A DNA stretch of 64,000 nt from positions 186,001 through 250,000 of the forward strand of contig NZ_JAEKPD010000002.1 in NCBI RefSeq assembly GCF_016412875.1. Direction: 5' to 3'. Both the position numbers and the translations under genes were made by a program. Source of the DNA: Palleronia pontilimi (GTDB lineage: Bacteria > Pseudomonadota > Alphaproteobacteria > Rhodobacterales > Rhodobacteraceae). This document shows, one piece after another, positions 45,252 through 53,936 of this stretch. Each line of letters begins with the position of its first letter. Within the stretch, counting starts at the first letter, position 1. The notes under the pieces were generated by a model, which was given only the letters and a program-made list of their open reading frames with translations, ran no database searches and had not been told where the DNA came from.

Positions 45252-46184
45252 ATGGGCTTGGCGCTGGTATTTCCCGGACAGGGCGCGCAGACGATCGGAA
45301 TGGGGCGCGATCTGGCCGAGAGCTACCCCGAAGCGCGTGCCGTGTACGACGAGGTCGACGACGCCCTTGGCGAGCCGTTGAGCGCCTTGATCTGGGACGG
45401 GGACGCCGACACGCTGACGCTGACGGCCAATGCGCAACCCGCGCTGATGGCGACGTCGCTGGCCGCCTTTCGCGCGCTGCAATCCGAAGGCTTCGACACC
45501 GGCCGGATGCAGATGGTCGCGGGCCATTCGCTGGGCGAATACTCGGCACTGGCGGCGGCGGGGACCTTGTCCCTGGGCGATGCTGCGCGTCTGCTGCGGC
45601 TTCGCGGCCAGGTGATGCAGGACGCCGTGCCGGTCGGCGTCGGCGCGATGGCGGCGCTGCTCGGGCTGGACTTCGACACGGCGCAGGATGTGGCGCGACG
45701 GGCGGCGGGCGACCAGGTCTGCCAGGCGGCCAACGACAACGATCCCAGCCAGGTCGTGATCTCGGGGCACAAGGAAGCGGTCGAGCGCGCGGTCGAATTG
45801 GCCAAGGAGGCCGGTGCGAAACGCGCGATGCTGCTTCCGGTCTCTGCCCCGTTCCACTGCGAATTGATGGCGCCCGCGGCGGACGCGATGAAAAGGGCGC
45901 TGGCCGATGTCGAGTTGAAGGCGCCCGCCGTGCCGGTCATGGCCAATGTCACGGCCGCGCCCGTGCAGGATCCAGACGAGATCCGCAGGCTGCTGGTCGA
46001 GCAGGTCACAGGCTCGGTCCGGTGGCGCGAAAGCGTGGCCAACATGGCCGCGGCAGGCATCGACGAAATCTGGGAGGTCGGCGCGGGCAGGGCGCTGTCG
46101 GGCATGATCCGGCGCATCGACAAGACCATCACGACGCGCCAGGTCGGTACCGCCGACGATGTGCGCGCCGCGATGGAAGCATAG
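45252..46184 (+). CDS. fabD: Malonyl-CoA:ACP transacylase
   Basis: 310 residues. LVFPGQGAQTIGMG at the N-terminus, nucleophile Ser in AGHSLGEYSALAAAG, His in SAPFHCELMAPAAD, and Gln/Arg in the usual places. It loads malonate onto ACP for fatty acid synthesis. The ATG at 45252 has a perfect GGAGG 6 nt upstream; an open frame extends 60 bp left. fabG follows after 11 bp. Confidence 0.97.
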   Translation: MGLALVFPGQGAQTIGMGRDLAESYPEARAVYDEVDDALGEPLSALIWDGDADTLTLTANAQPALMATSLAAFRALQSEGFDTGRMQMVAGHSLGEYSALAAAGTLSLGDAARLLRLRGQVMQDAVPVGVGAMAALLGLDFDTAQDVARRAAGDQVCQAANDNDPSQVVISGHKEAVERAVELAKEAGAKRAMLLPVSAPFHCELMAPAADAMKRALADVELKAPAVPVMANVTAAPVQDPDEIRRLLVEQVTGSVRWRESVANMAAAGIDEIWEVGAGRALSGMIRRIDKTITTRQVGTADDVRAAMEA

Positions 46185-46195
46185 GGAGAGACGCC

Positions 46196-46933
46196 ATGTT
46201 CGATCTGAGTGGGAAGGCCGCGTTGGTCACGGGTGCGTCGGGCGGGATCGGCGGTGATATCGCGCGAACCCTGCACAGGGCCGGGGCAAAGGTGGGATTG
46301 TCGGGCACACGCCGCGATCCGCTGAACGCGCTGGCCGAAGAGCTTGGCGACGGGGCGTATCCGCTGCCCTGCGATCTGAGCGACGACGACGCCATCAAGC
46401 AGCTGCCCAAGGACGCGGCCGACGCGATGGGATCCATGGATATCCTGGTCAACAATGCGGGCATCACCCGCGACGGGCTGATGATGCGGATGAGCGACGA
46501 GGATTGGGACGCGGTGCTCGACGTCAACCTGACGGCGGTGATGAAGCTGACGCGCGCAAGCCTGCGCGGCATGATGAAGGCGCGCTGGGGGCGGATCGTG
46601 AATATCTCGTCCATCGTGGGCGCGACCGGCAATCCCGGCCAGGTGAATTATGCCGCCGCGAAGGCCGGAATGGTCGGCATGTCGAAATCCCTGGCTCAGG
46701 AAGTCGCGACCCGTGGTATCACGGTGAACTGCGTCGCACCCGGCTTCATCGAGACGGCGATGACCGAGAAACTGACCGATCAGCAGCGCGAGGCGATGCT
46801 GGAGCAGATCCCGGCCGGGCGCATGGGTGCCCCCGACGAGATCGCGGCGGCCGTTCTTTACCTTGCCAGTCCCGAGGCCGGCTATGTGACAGGAGCCACC
46901 TTGCATGTGAACGGCGGGATGGCCATGCTCTGA
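46196..46933 (+). CDS. fabG: 3-oxoacyl-ACP reductase
   Basis: 245-residue short-chain dehydrogenase: VTGASGGIGGDIAR (NADPH binding), NNAGITRDGLMMRM, catalytic Ser in VNISSIVGATG and Tyr-x3-Lys in NYAAAKAGM, C-terminal GYVTGATLHVNGGMAM. It reduces beta-ketoacyl-ACP in elongation. Co-transcribed with fabD; acpP has its own promoter 3' of it. Confidence 0.97.
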   Translation: MFDLSGKAALVTGASGGIGGDIARTLHRAGAKVGLSGTRRDPLNALAEELGDGAYPLPCDLSDDDAIKQLPKDAADAMGSMDILVNNAGITRDGLMMRMSDEDWDAVLDVNLTAVMKLTRASLRGMMKARWGRIVNISSIVGATGNPGQVNYAAAKAGMVGMSKSLAQEVATRGITVNCVAPGFIETAMTEKLTDQQREAMLEQIPAGRMGAPDEIAAAVLYLASPEAGYVTGATLHVNGGMAML

Positions 46934-46971
46934 GAAGAACGCGGGGACGAGCCCGGGCTTTTCGCAGTTGT

Positions 46972-46999
46972 TTGCCTTCACAAAGCTGTGTGTTATAGG
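46972..46999 (+). promoter_or_regulatory. acpP promoter
   Basis: -35 TTGCCT (46972-46977), 16-nt spacer, -10 TATAGG (46994-46999); leader of about 100 nt to acpP. Separate promoters for acpP are expected because ACP is made in large excess. Confidence 0.5.
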
Positions 47000-47104
47000 C
47001 GGCGCAATTTTTCCATCCGACTCGCTCGGGCGGAAGTGAGAGTGGCCCAGAAAGGGTCGAACGAAGATCGGGCCGCGGCCCGAAACACATATAAGGACAC
47101 GAGC

Positions 47105-47344
47105 ATGAGCGAAGGCGATATTAAGGAACGCGTCAGGAAGATCGTCGTAGAGCATCTGGGCGTCGACGAAGAAAAGGTCGTCGATAACGCGTCCTTCATT
47201 GATGATCTGGGCGCCGACAGCCTGGACACCGTCGAGTTGGTCATGGCGTTCGAAGAAGAGTTCGGCATCGAGATTCCCGACGACGCCGCCGAGACGATCC
47301 AGACCTTCGGCGATGCCGTGAACTTCATCAAGGGCGCCGTCTGA
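47105..47344 (+). CDS. acpP: Acyl carrier protein
   Basis: 79 residues, acidic four-helix ACP. The phosphopantetheine Ser is in [38 protein letters not shown] is the usual helix III-IV. It carries the growing acyl chain for FabD, FabG and FabF encoded around it. Starts at ATG 47105 and ends at a strong terminator. Confidence 0.98.
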   Translation: MSEGDIKERVRKIVVEHLGVDEEKVVDNASFIDDLGADSLDTVELVMAFEEEFGIEIPDDAAETIQTFGDAVNFIKGAV

Positions 47345-47373
47345 TCGCCTGAAGCGATCGGCAAGATGCCATG

Positions 47374-47407
47374 AAAAGCGCTTCGGACCCGGGTCCGAAG
47401 CGCTTTT
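47374..47407 (+). terminator. Intrinsic terminator of acpP
   Basis: AAAAGCGCTTCGGACCC / GGGTCCGAAGCGCTTTT: a 34-bp perfect palindrome with a following T-run. It also terminates minus-strand traffic from the PilZ gene. Confidence 0.93.
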
Positions 47408-47425
47408 TTATTCTGGCCTGCGGAT

Positions 47426-48331
47426 TTAGGCCTCTGACAGATGGGCCTCGCGGCGCATCCGCTTTTGGGCGTCGCGTTCGGCCTTGGCCTGCCGCACCAG
47501 ATCGCGAACCTGCCCGGCGTCAAGGCTGTCCTCGAAGCGCAGACCGATCGCGGCCTCGGACGCCCAGATCACGATCGAGCCCAGATCCAGCCCACCGACC
47601 CGAAGGCTCAGGCGATCGGCGGTATCGAACGCGGCTTCGCCGACGGCGATCTTGCAGCCGCCCTCGGACAGGTCGATCATCCGCGCCGTCACGATGCGGT
47701 CGCCAGTGCCGAGCAATTGGCAATCGATGCCGCAGGTGTGGCGTTTGTGGCGTCTGGCCAGCACAGCCGTGAAGCGAAAAGCCGCGATCAGGGCGGCGAC
47801 TGCCGCGGCCACCGAGATCCCGACCGCGATCCGTTCGACCGTTTTGCGGGTCAGAAAGCTCTCGCTCTCGCGGCGCGCGTAGATCCGGCCGTCGTCGGAA
47901 TTGGCACCGCCATCGCGCGTCGCCGGACCCGAGCTTCGGCGCAGGTTCGTGGACCCCACGCCACAGGCCACGCGACCCACGGCCAACGAAGCCTGGCTTG
48001 CGGACCACCGCAATTGGGGATCCACGACGTAGAAGGTCGCTTCGCTTCGCGCGCGCACCGTGCTCAGGAAATCGGTGACGGTCTTCAGCTCTGATGGCGA
48101 CAGGCTGGCCTGCAGGTCGGCGCTGACATCGGCGGGCGCGAAGCGATGGCTCAGCCGATGAAGCCGGGATTGCGCGCCGGGATTGCGATGCGGGTCGCGC
48201 TGGGCGGCTTCGGCCACGGCCATGACCCAGCCCAGCGTTCCGCAGGACGTGACCTGCGCTTGCGCGACCACGGGCCATGTCATCAAGAACGCAAGCGCCA
48301 CGCGCCGCCGGATTGCCGCAAACAGGGTCAT
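47426..48331 (-). CDS. Membrane-anchored PilZ-domain protein
   Basis: 301 residues. A signal-like N-terminus (AFLMTWPVVAQA) leads to a periplasmic region of about 130 residues with three Cys, then one membrane helix (ERIAVGISVAAAVAALIAAFRFTAVLA) and a cytoplasmic PilZ domain: ARRHKRH (RxxxR c-di-GMP motif, partly altered) and DLSEGGCKIAVGE (D/NxSxxG motif), ending EAAIGLRFED. It probably senses c-di-GMP inside and something outside. It splits the common acpP-fabF gene pair and is convergent with acpP. Confidence 0.85.
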   Translation of the reverse strand: MTLFAAIRRRVALAFLMTWPVVAQAQVTSCGTLGWVMAVAEAAQRDPHRNPGAQSRLHRLSHRFAPADVSADLQASLSPSELKTVTDFLSTVRARSEATFYVVDPQLRWSASQASLAVGRVACGVGSTNLRRSSGPATRDGGANSDDGRIYARRESESFLTRKTVERIAVGISVAAAVAALIAAFRFTAVLARRHKRHTCGIDCQLLGTGDRIVTARMIDLSEGGCKIAVGEAAFDTADRLSLRVGGLDLGSIVIWASEAAIGLRFEDSLDAGQVRDLVRQAKAERDAQKRMRREAHLSEA

Positions 48332-48459
48332 CCCTTCGTGCTAGGCGATCAGCGTGAATTTTCCTTTACCATGCCATCTGTCCAGCGCACCCTTTCCACC
48401 CGGGGCGCGGCGGTGTATCGGTCGGCGACCTTGGCGGAACTTAAGGAAAAGGTGTCGGA

Positions 48460-49722
48460 ATGCGGCGAGTTGTGGTCACCGGACTAGGAATGGTCAGCCC
48501 CCTGGCGTCTGGCGTCGATGCGACGTGGACGCGTCTGCTCGACGGCCGCTCGGGTGCGGGCACGATCCAAAGCTTTGACGCGTCGCACCTGGCCACCGAT
48601 TACGCCTGCGAAGTGCCGCGCGGCAACGGCAGCGATGACAGCTTCGACGCCGACGCCTGGATGGAGCCCAAGGAACAGCGCAAGGTCGACGATTTCATCC
48701 TGTTCGGCATGGCCGCCGCCGACATGGCCATCGCGGATGCGGGCCTTGGCGATGCGACGGACGAGGACAAGCTGAAAATCGGCGTGATGATCGGATCGGG
48801 GATCGGCGGTCTTGGCTCGATCGCCGAGACGGCCGTGCTGCTGAAGGAACGCGGTCCGCGCCGGGTGTCGCCGTTCTTCATCCCGGGCGCGCTGATCAAC
48901 CTGGTTTCGGGCCAGGTCAGCATCAAGCACGGCTTCAAGGGGCCGAACCACGCGGTGGTCACAGCCTGCTCGACCGGGGCGCACGCCATCGGTGACGCGG
49001 CGCGGCTGATCCAGTGGGGCGACGCGGACGTGATGATCGCGGGCGGCACCGAAAGCCCGATCACCGAGATCGGCGTCGCGGGCTTCAATGCCTGCAAGGC
49101 CTTGAGCACCCAGCACAAGGACGACCCCACCAAGGCCAGCCGCCCCTGGGATGCCGACCGCGACGGTTTCGTCATGGGCGAGGGCGCGGGCGTCGTGGTG
49201 CTGGAAGACTACGAGCGCGCCAAGGCTCGCGGCGCGCATATCTACGCCGAGATCATCGGCTACGGGCTGTCGGGCGACGCCCACCACATCACCGCGCCCC
49301 CGCCCAACCACGAGGGCGCCGAGCGGGCCATGCGGGCCGCCGTTGCGCGGGCCGGGATCGAGACCTCCGAGATCGATTACGTCAACGCCCACGGCACCAG
49401 CACCATGGCCGACACCATCGAGATGGGCGCCGTCCAGCGTCTGCTGGGCAACGCGTCGGCCAAGGCCACGATGTCGTCGACCAAGTCCGCCACCGGTCAC
49501 CTGCTGGGCGCCGCGGGCGCGATCGAGGCGATCTTCTGCATCCTGGCGATCCGCGACCAGGTCGCGCCACCGACGCTGAACCTGGAGACCCCGCCCGAGG
49601 ATGCGATCATCGACCTTGCGCCCTTGAAGAAGGTCGAACGCAAGATCGACATCGCGCTGTCCAACAGCTTCGGCTTCGGGGGCACCAACGCGGCCCTTCT
49701 GATGCGAAGGGTCACCGACTGA
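48460..49722 (+). CDS. fabF: 3-oxoacyl-ACP synthase II
   Basis: 420 residues, complete Cys-His-His triad: Cys in VTACSTGAHAIGD, His in NAHGTSTMADTIE, His in KSATGHLLGAAGAIE. VVVTGLGMVSPLASG at the N-terminus and SNSFGFGGTNAALL at the end are typical. It extends acyl-ACP by two carbons. The stop overlaps the mltG start (TGATG). Confidence 0.98.
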   Translation: MRRVVVTGLGMVSPLASGVDATWTRLLDGRSGAGTIQSFDASHLATDYACEVPRGNGSDDSFDADAWMEPKEQRKVDDFILFGMAAADMAIADAGLGDATDEDKLKIGVMIGSGIGGLGSIAETAVLLKERGPRRVSPFFIPGALINLVSGQVSIKHGFKGPNHAVVTACSTGAHAIGDAARLIQWGDADVMIAGGTESPITEIGVAGFNACKALSTQHKDDPTKASRPWDADRDGFVMGEGAGVVVLEDYERAKARGAHIYAEIIGYGLSGDAHHITAPPPNHEGAERAMRAAVARAGIETSEIDYVNAHGTSTMADTIEMGAVQRLLGNASAKATMSSTKSATGHLLGAAGAIEAIFCILAIRDQVAPPTLNLETPPEDAIIDLAPLKKVERKIDIALSNSFGFGGTNAALLMRRVTD

Positions 49723-50882
49723 TGTGGAAGCATATTGCGGCAAACGGCATTTCGCTGCTGATCGTTCTGCTGATCGCCGTGGGCGGCATGATCGCCTGGG
49801 GCAAAGCTCAGTACGAGGCCCCCGGACCGCTGGCCCAGGCGATCTGCCTCAGGGTCGAATCCGGCAGCAACCTGCGCCGTGTCAGCGAAGAGCTCGCAGG
49901 CCGCGACGCGGTCAAATACCCGCAAATCCTGCGGATGGGCGCGGATTACACCGACCGGTCGGACAAGCTGAAGGCGGGCAGTTTCCTGATCGAGGAAGGC
50001 AGCTCGATGCAGGATATCGTCGCGCTGCTGACCGGCGACGGCCAATCCACCTGTGGCACCGAGGTCGTGTATCGCATCGGCGTGACCGGCCAGGAAATGC
50101 GCGTGCGCGAGCTTGATCCGGCGACGAACCGCTTCGAAGTCGTGACCGAGTTCGACCCGCTGGCGGGGGCGGCGCCCGACCTTTACGCCGATCTTCGCAG
50201 CCTGTCGGACACGCGCTACCGCATCGCTGTGGCCGAGGGCGTGACCTCGTGGCAGGTGGTCGAGGCGCTGAAGGGCGCGGACTTCCTGGCCGGGGACGTG
50301 GCCGATGTGCCGCCCGAGGGGCTGCTGGCGCCCAACAGCTACGAGGTTGAGCCGGGAACGCTGCGGCAGGACCTGCTGGGGCACATGCAGGAAATGCAGG
50401 GCGCGCGGCTGGCCGAGGCGTGGGACAACCGCGCCGACGGGCTGCCCTATGACACGCCCGAAGAGGCGCTGATCATGGCGTCCATCGTCGAGAAGGAAAC
50501 CGGCGTGCCCGAAGAACGGCGCCAGGTGGCCAGCGTCTTCGTCAACCGCCTGCGCGAGGGGATGCGGCTGCAGACCGATCCCACGGTGATCTACGGCATC
50601 ACCAACGGGCAAGGCGTGCTGGGCCGTGGCCTGCGGCGCAGCGAATTGCAGCGCGCCACGCCCTACAACACCTACGAGATCGACGGCCTGCCTCCGACGC
50701 CGATCGCCAATCCGGGCCTGGCCAGCATCGAGGCCGCGCTGAACCCCGACAGCACCGACTTCCTGTTCTTCGTCGCCGACGGGTCAGGCGGGCACGCATT
50801 CGCGCAGACGCTGGCCGAGCACAACGACAACGTCGCCAGGTGGCGCGCGATCGAGGCCGAGCAGGAGACGTCGTCGAATTAA
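49722..50882 (+). CDS. mltG: Endolytic murein transglycosylase MltG
   Basis: 386 residues. One N-terminal membrane anchor (GISLLIVLLIAVGGMIAW), a LysM-like subdomain, then the YceG catalytic domain: ALIMASIVEKETGVPEERRQVASVFVNRLREGM with the catalytic Glu in EKETG, LQTDPTVIYGI, YNTYEIDGLPPTPIANPG. It cuts nascent glycan strands to end polymerisation. Coupled to fabF by TGATG. A terminator separates it from the GTA cluster. Confidence 0.96.
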   Translation: MWKHIAANGISLLIVLLIAVGGMIAWGKAQYEAPGPLAQAICLRVESGSNLRRVSEELAGRDAVKYPQILRMGADYTDRSDKLKAGSFLIEEGSSMQDIVALLTGDGQSTCGTEVVYRIGVTGQEMRVRELDPATNRFEVVTEFDPLAGAAPDLYADLRSLSDTRYRIAVAEGVTSWQVVEALKGADFLAGDVADVPPEGLLAPNSYEVEPGTLRQDLLGHMQEMQGARLAEAWDNRADGLPYDTPEEALIMASIVEKETGVPEERRQVASVFVNRLREGMRLQTDPTVIYGITNGQGVLGRGLRRSELQRATPYNTYEIDGLPPTPIANPGLASIEAALNPDSTDFLFFVADGSGGHAFAQTLAEHNDNVARWRAIEAEQETSSN

Positions 50883-50956
50883 CGAAATCCGTGCGCAACG
50901 GTAAGGTGCGGGCAATGCATCGGGCGTAAGCTCAACCACAGCTGGACAGAATGAGA

Positions 50957-50990
50957 AGCGGTAAAGGGACGCACCCTTTGCCGCTTTTTT
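50957..50990 (+). terminator. Intrinsic terminator between mltG and the GTA cluster
   Basis: AGCGGTAAAGGG / CCCTTTGCCGCT (12 bp including one G-T pair), loop ACGCA, six Ts. It lies 35 bp before GTA g1, leaving little room for a promoter between it and g1. Confidence 0.88.
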
Positions 50991-51025
50991 CATGTCGCGG
51001 GCATAGCTTTTGAAATGAGGCAACG

Positions 51026-51388
51026 ATGGCGCGAAGCGATGACCAGAAAATTAGTCGGGACAAGGCGAAGAGGGCGGACAAGCTCTTCGAGATCGCCGTG
51101 TCGAATTACGAGGACGTCCTTCTCGAGTTGCACGAAATGAAAAAGGCCGTGCGCGCCTGCGAGAAATACTCGGAAGCCGAGGCCAAGCGCATCGTCTCCA
51201 TGGTCAACAGGACCATCCAGAACATCTATACCGAAAGGACCCGGCTCGATGAATTCCGCAAGAAGCAAGATGGCGAAAGCGCCGCGACCGAGCTGGACTT
51301 CGATGCAGTGCGCACTGAAATCAGGCGCCGACTTGATGAGCTCCGGGCCGCGCGAGGCCCAAGAGAAATTCCTGACGGGGCTGAGTGA
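51026..51388 (+). CDS. GTA protein g1 (small terminase-like)
   Basis: 120 residues, highly charged and mainly helical (KLFEIAVSNYEDVLLELHEMKKAVRACEKYSEAEAKRIV...), with no enzyme motif. By position, directly before the large terminase, and by its coiled-coil character it matches R. capsulatus GTA g1, which was shown to act as a small terminase without sequence-specific DNA recognition, in line with random packaging of host DNA. Its last 53 bp overlap the terminase gene. Heads the GTA cluster. Confidence 0.8.
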   Translation: MARSDDQKISRDKAKRADKLFEIAVSNYEDVLLELHEMKKAVRACEKYSEAEAKRIVSMVNRTIQNIYTERTRLDEFRKKQDGESAATELDFDAVRTEIRRRLDELRAARGPREIPDGAE

Positions 51389-52634
51389 CGACCAGCTTCT
51401 GGCGCTGCCTTATCTCTTCGACTTCTGGGCGCTCGATCACCAGCTCCCGCCCCAGGGCGCTTGGCGCAGCTGGGTGATCCTGGGCGGGCGCGGCGCGGGC
51501 AAGACGCGCGCGGGCGCCGAATGGGTGCGCGCGCAAGTCGAAGGTCCGCGGCCCGGCGATCCGGGCCGCGCGCGGCGCATGGCGCTGGTGGGCGAGACCT
51601 TCGACCAGGTGCGCGACGTGATGATCTTCGGCGACAGCGGCATCCTGGCCTGCGCGCCGCCCGACAGGGCGCCGGAATGGCAGGCCAGCAAGCGCCGCCT
51701 GGTCTGGCCCAACGGGGCGCAGGCGCAGGCGTTTTCGGCCCACGAGCCCGAGGCTTTGCGCGGTCCGCAATTCGACGCCGCCTGGGTGGACGAGCTTGCC
51801 AAATGGAAACGGGGTCAGGATGTCTGGGACATGCTGCAATTCTGCCTGCGGCTTGGCGATGATCCGCGCCAATGCGTCACCACCACGCCGCGCAACGTGG
51901 ACGTGCTGAAACAGCTTTTGGACAATGACAGCACCGTCGTCACCCGCGCCACGACCTTCGACAACCGCGCGCACCTGTCGGCCACCTTCCTGGAAGAGGT
52001 CGTGAAGCGCTACGGCCAGTCCCGACTTGGCCAGCAGGAGCTGGAAGGCAAATTGTTGCAGGACGTGGACGGAGCGCTCTGGACCCATGCGCTGCTGGAC
52101 GGGAACCGTCTGCGCGATAAGCCCGACCTGGCGCGCGTGGTGGTGGCGGTGGACCCGCCCGCATCGGACGGCAAATCCGCCGATACCTGCGGCATCGTCG
52201 TGGCGGGCGTCACGCCCGATGGCGTCGGCGTCGTGCTCGAGGATTGCTCGGTGCAGGGCCTGTCGCCCAGCGGTTGGGCGCAGGCGGCGATCGCGGCCTT
52301 CCATCGCCACGACGCGGATCGCCTGATCGCCGAGGTCAACCAGGGCGGCAACATGGTCGAGCAGATCATCCGCCAGCACGACCGTACGGTGAGTTACCGC
52401 GCCGTTCACGCCTCCCGGGGTAAGTCTGTTCGTGCAGAGCCGGTGGCCGCCCTTTACGAACAGGGCCGCGTGAAACACCTGGGCCTCTTCGACAAACTGG
52501 AGCCGCAGATGACGCAGATGGCCGTTCATGGATACCAGGGCACCGGCAGCCCCGACCGCGTGGACGCGCTGGTCTGGGCGCTGTCCGAGCTGATGCTGGG
52601 CAAGGCCGCGCGCCCCAACGTGCGGCGCCTCTAG
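51336..52634 (+). CDS. GTA large terminase (g2)
   Basis: 432 residues from MSSGPREAQEKF. ATPase domain with Walker A in WVILGGRGAGKTRAGAEWVR and Walker B in FDAAWVDELAKWKRG; nuclease domain with VVVAVDPPASDGKSADTCGIVVAGV and HASRGKSVRAEPVAALYEQGRVKHLG. It translocates and cuts host DNA into preformed heads. Start choice is uncertain: the frame is open from 51249 with further ATGs, all inside g1; a 53-bp overlap with g1 remains even at 51336. The portal gene follows after 122 bp. Confidence 0.93.
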   Translation: MSSGPREAQEKFLTGLSDDQLLALPYLFDFWALDHQLPPQGAWRSWVILGGRGAGKTRAGAEWVRAQVEGPRPGDPGRARRMALVGETFDQVRDVMIFGDSGILACAPPDRAPEWQASKRRLVWPNGAQAQAFSAHEPEALRGPQFDAAWVDELAKWKRGQDVWDMLQFCLRLGDDPRQCVTTTPRNVDVLKQLLDNDSTVVTRATTFDNRAHLSATFLEEVVKRYGQSRLGQQELEGKLLQDVDGALWTHALLDGNRLRDKPDLARVVVAVDPPASDGKSADTCGIVVAGVTPDGVGVVLEDCSVQGLSPSGWAQAAIAAFHRHDADRLIAEVNQGGNMVEQIIRQHDRTVSYRAVHASRGKSVRAEPVAALYEQGRVKHLGLFDKLEPQMTQMAVHGYQGTGSPDRVDALVWALSELMLGKAARPNVRRL

Positions 52635-52756
52635 TCCAGAAAGACGACCGGCGATCCCCGAAGGGGACCGCACCCGACCTCACCACGAGCATCGTTCGCG
52701 CCCCGCCTCGCGGGACCGGGAAAGATGTGTCCGACGACGTTTCGCAAGGAGCAGGC

Positions 52757-53920
52757 ATGTTCAAATTCCGCAAGACCAGGGACGCAGGTCCGACCGAGCA
52801 GAAGGCCTCGGCCACGGGGCCGCTGACCACGCCCGCCATCGCCTATGGCGCGGCCGGGCGCGTCGCCTGGACGCCGCGCGACACGGTTTCGATGACGCGC
52901 AACGGCTTCCAGGGCAACCCGGTGGGCTTTCGTTGCGTGAAGATGATCGCCGAAGCCGCCGCGTCGCTGCCGCTGGCGCTGTTCGGTGCGGACGGGCGCT
53001 TCGAGACGCACCCGGTCCTGCAGCTGGTCCGCAGGCCGAACGCCGCGCAGGGACGCGCGGAGCTGCTCGAGGCGCTGTTCGGCCAATTGCTGCTGTCGGG
53101 TGACGGATATCTCGAGGCCGTGGGCGATGGCGGACTGCCGCTGGAGCTGCACGTGCTGCGTTCGGACCGGATGAGCGTGATCCCCGGTGCCGATGGCTGG
53201 CCGGTGGCCTATGACTACGCGGTGGGGGGGCGCAAGCACCGCTTCCAGGTGGTCGATGGCGTGTCGCCTGTCTGCCATGTGAAATCGTTCCACCCGCAGG
53301 ACGACCATTACGGCCTGTCGCCCATGCAGGCGGCGGCGACGGCGCTGGACGTGCACAACTCGGCCTCGCGCTGGTCGAAGGCGCTGCTGGACAACGCCGC
53401 GCGGCCGTCGGGGGCCATCGTCTACCAGGGCGGCGACGGGATGCTCGCGCCCGACCAGTACGACCGGCTGGTGGCCGAGATGGAGGCGCATCACCAGGGC
53501 GCGCGCAATGCCGGACGCCCGATGCTGCTGGAGGGCGGGCTGGACTGGAAGCCCATGGGATTCTCGCCTTCGGACATGGAGTTCCAGAAGACCAAGGATG
53601 CCGCGTCGCGCGAGATCGCGCTGGCCTTCGGGGTGCCGCCGATGCTGTTGGGCATCCCCGGCGATGCCACTTACGCCAATTACGCCGAAGCCAATCGCGC
53701 GTTCTTCCGGCTGACGGTTCTGCCGTTGGCCAACCGGGTCGCGGCGGCCATGAGCCACTGGCTGTCGGGCTTTGCGGGCGAAGAGTCCGAGCTGCGCGTG
53801 GACATGGATCACGTGCCCGCCCTGGCGCTGGAACGCGACGCTCAATGGCGCCGCATCGCCGAGGCAGACTTCCTGAGCAACGACGAAAAGCGCGCCATCC
53901 TGGGGTTGGCCAGTGAATAA
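52757..53920 (+). CDS. GTA portal protein (g3)
   Basis: 387 residues, HK97-type portal: GNPVGFRCVKMIAEAAASLPLALF, HPVLQLVRRPNAAQGRAELLEALF, YGLSPMQAAATALDVHNSASRWSKALLDNAARPSG and GVPPMLLGIPGDATYANYAEANRAFFRLTVLPL. It forms the ring at one head vertex through which DNA passes. ATG 52757 has AAGGAG upstream. Confidence 0.95.
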   Translation: MFKFRKTRDAGPTEQKASATGPLTTPAIAYGAAGRVAWTPRDTVSMTRNGFQGNPVGFRCVKMIAEAAASLPLALFGADGRFETHPVLQLVRRPNAAQGRAELLEALFGQLLLSGDGYLEAVGDGGLPLELHVLRSDRMSVIPGADGWPVAYDYAVGGRKHRFQVVDGVSPVCHVKSFHPQDDHYGLSPMQAAATALDVHNSASRWSKALLDNAARPSGAIVYQGGDGMLAPDQYDRLVAEMEAHHQGARNAGRPMLLEGGLDWKPMGFSPSDMEFQKTKDAASREIALAFGVPPMLLGIPGDATYANYAEANRAFFRLTVLPLANRVAAAMSHWLSGFAGEESELRVDMDHVPALALERDAQWRRIAEADFLSNDEKRAILGLASE

Positions 53921-53936
53921 CGAAGGGGACCAAGCA

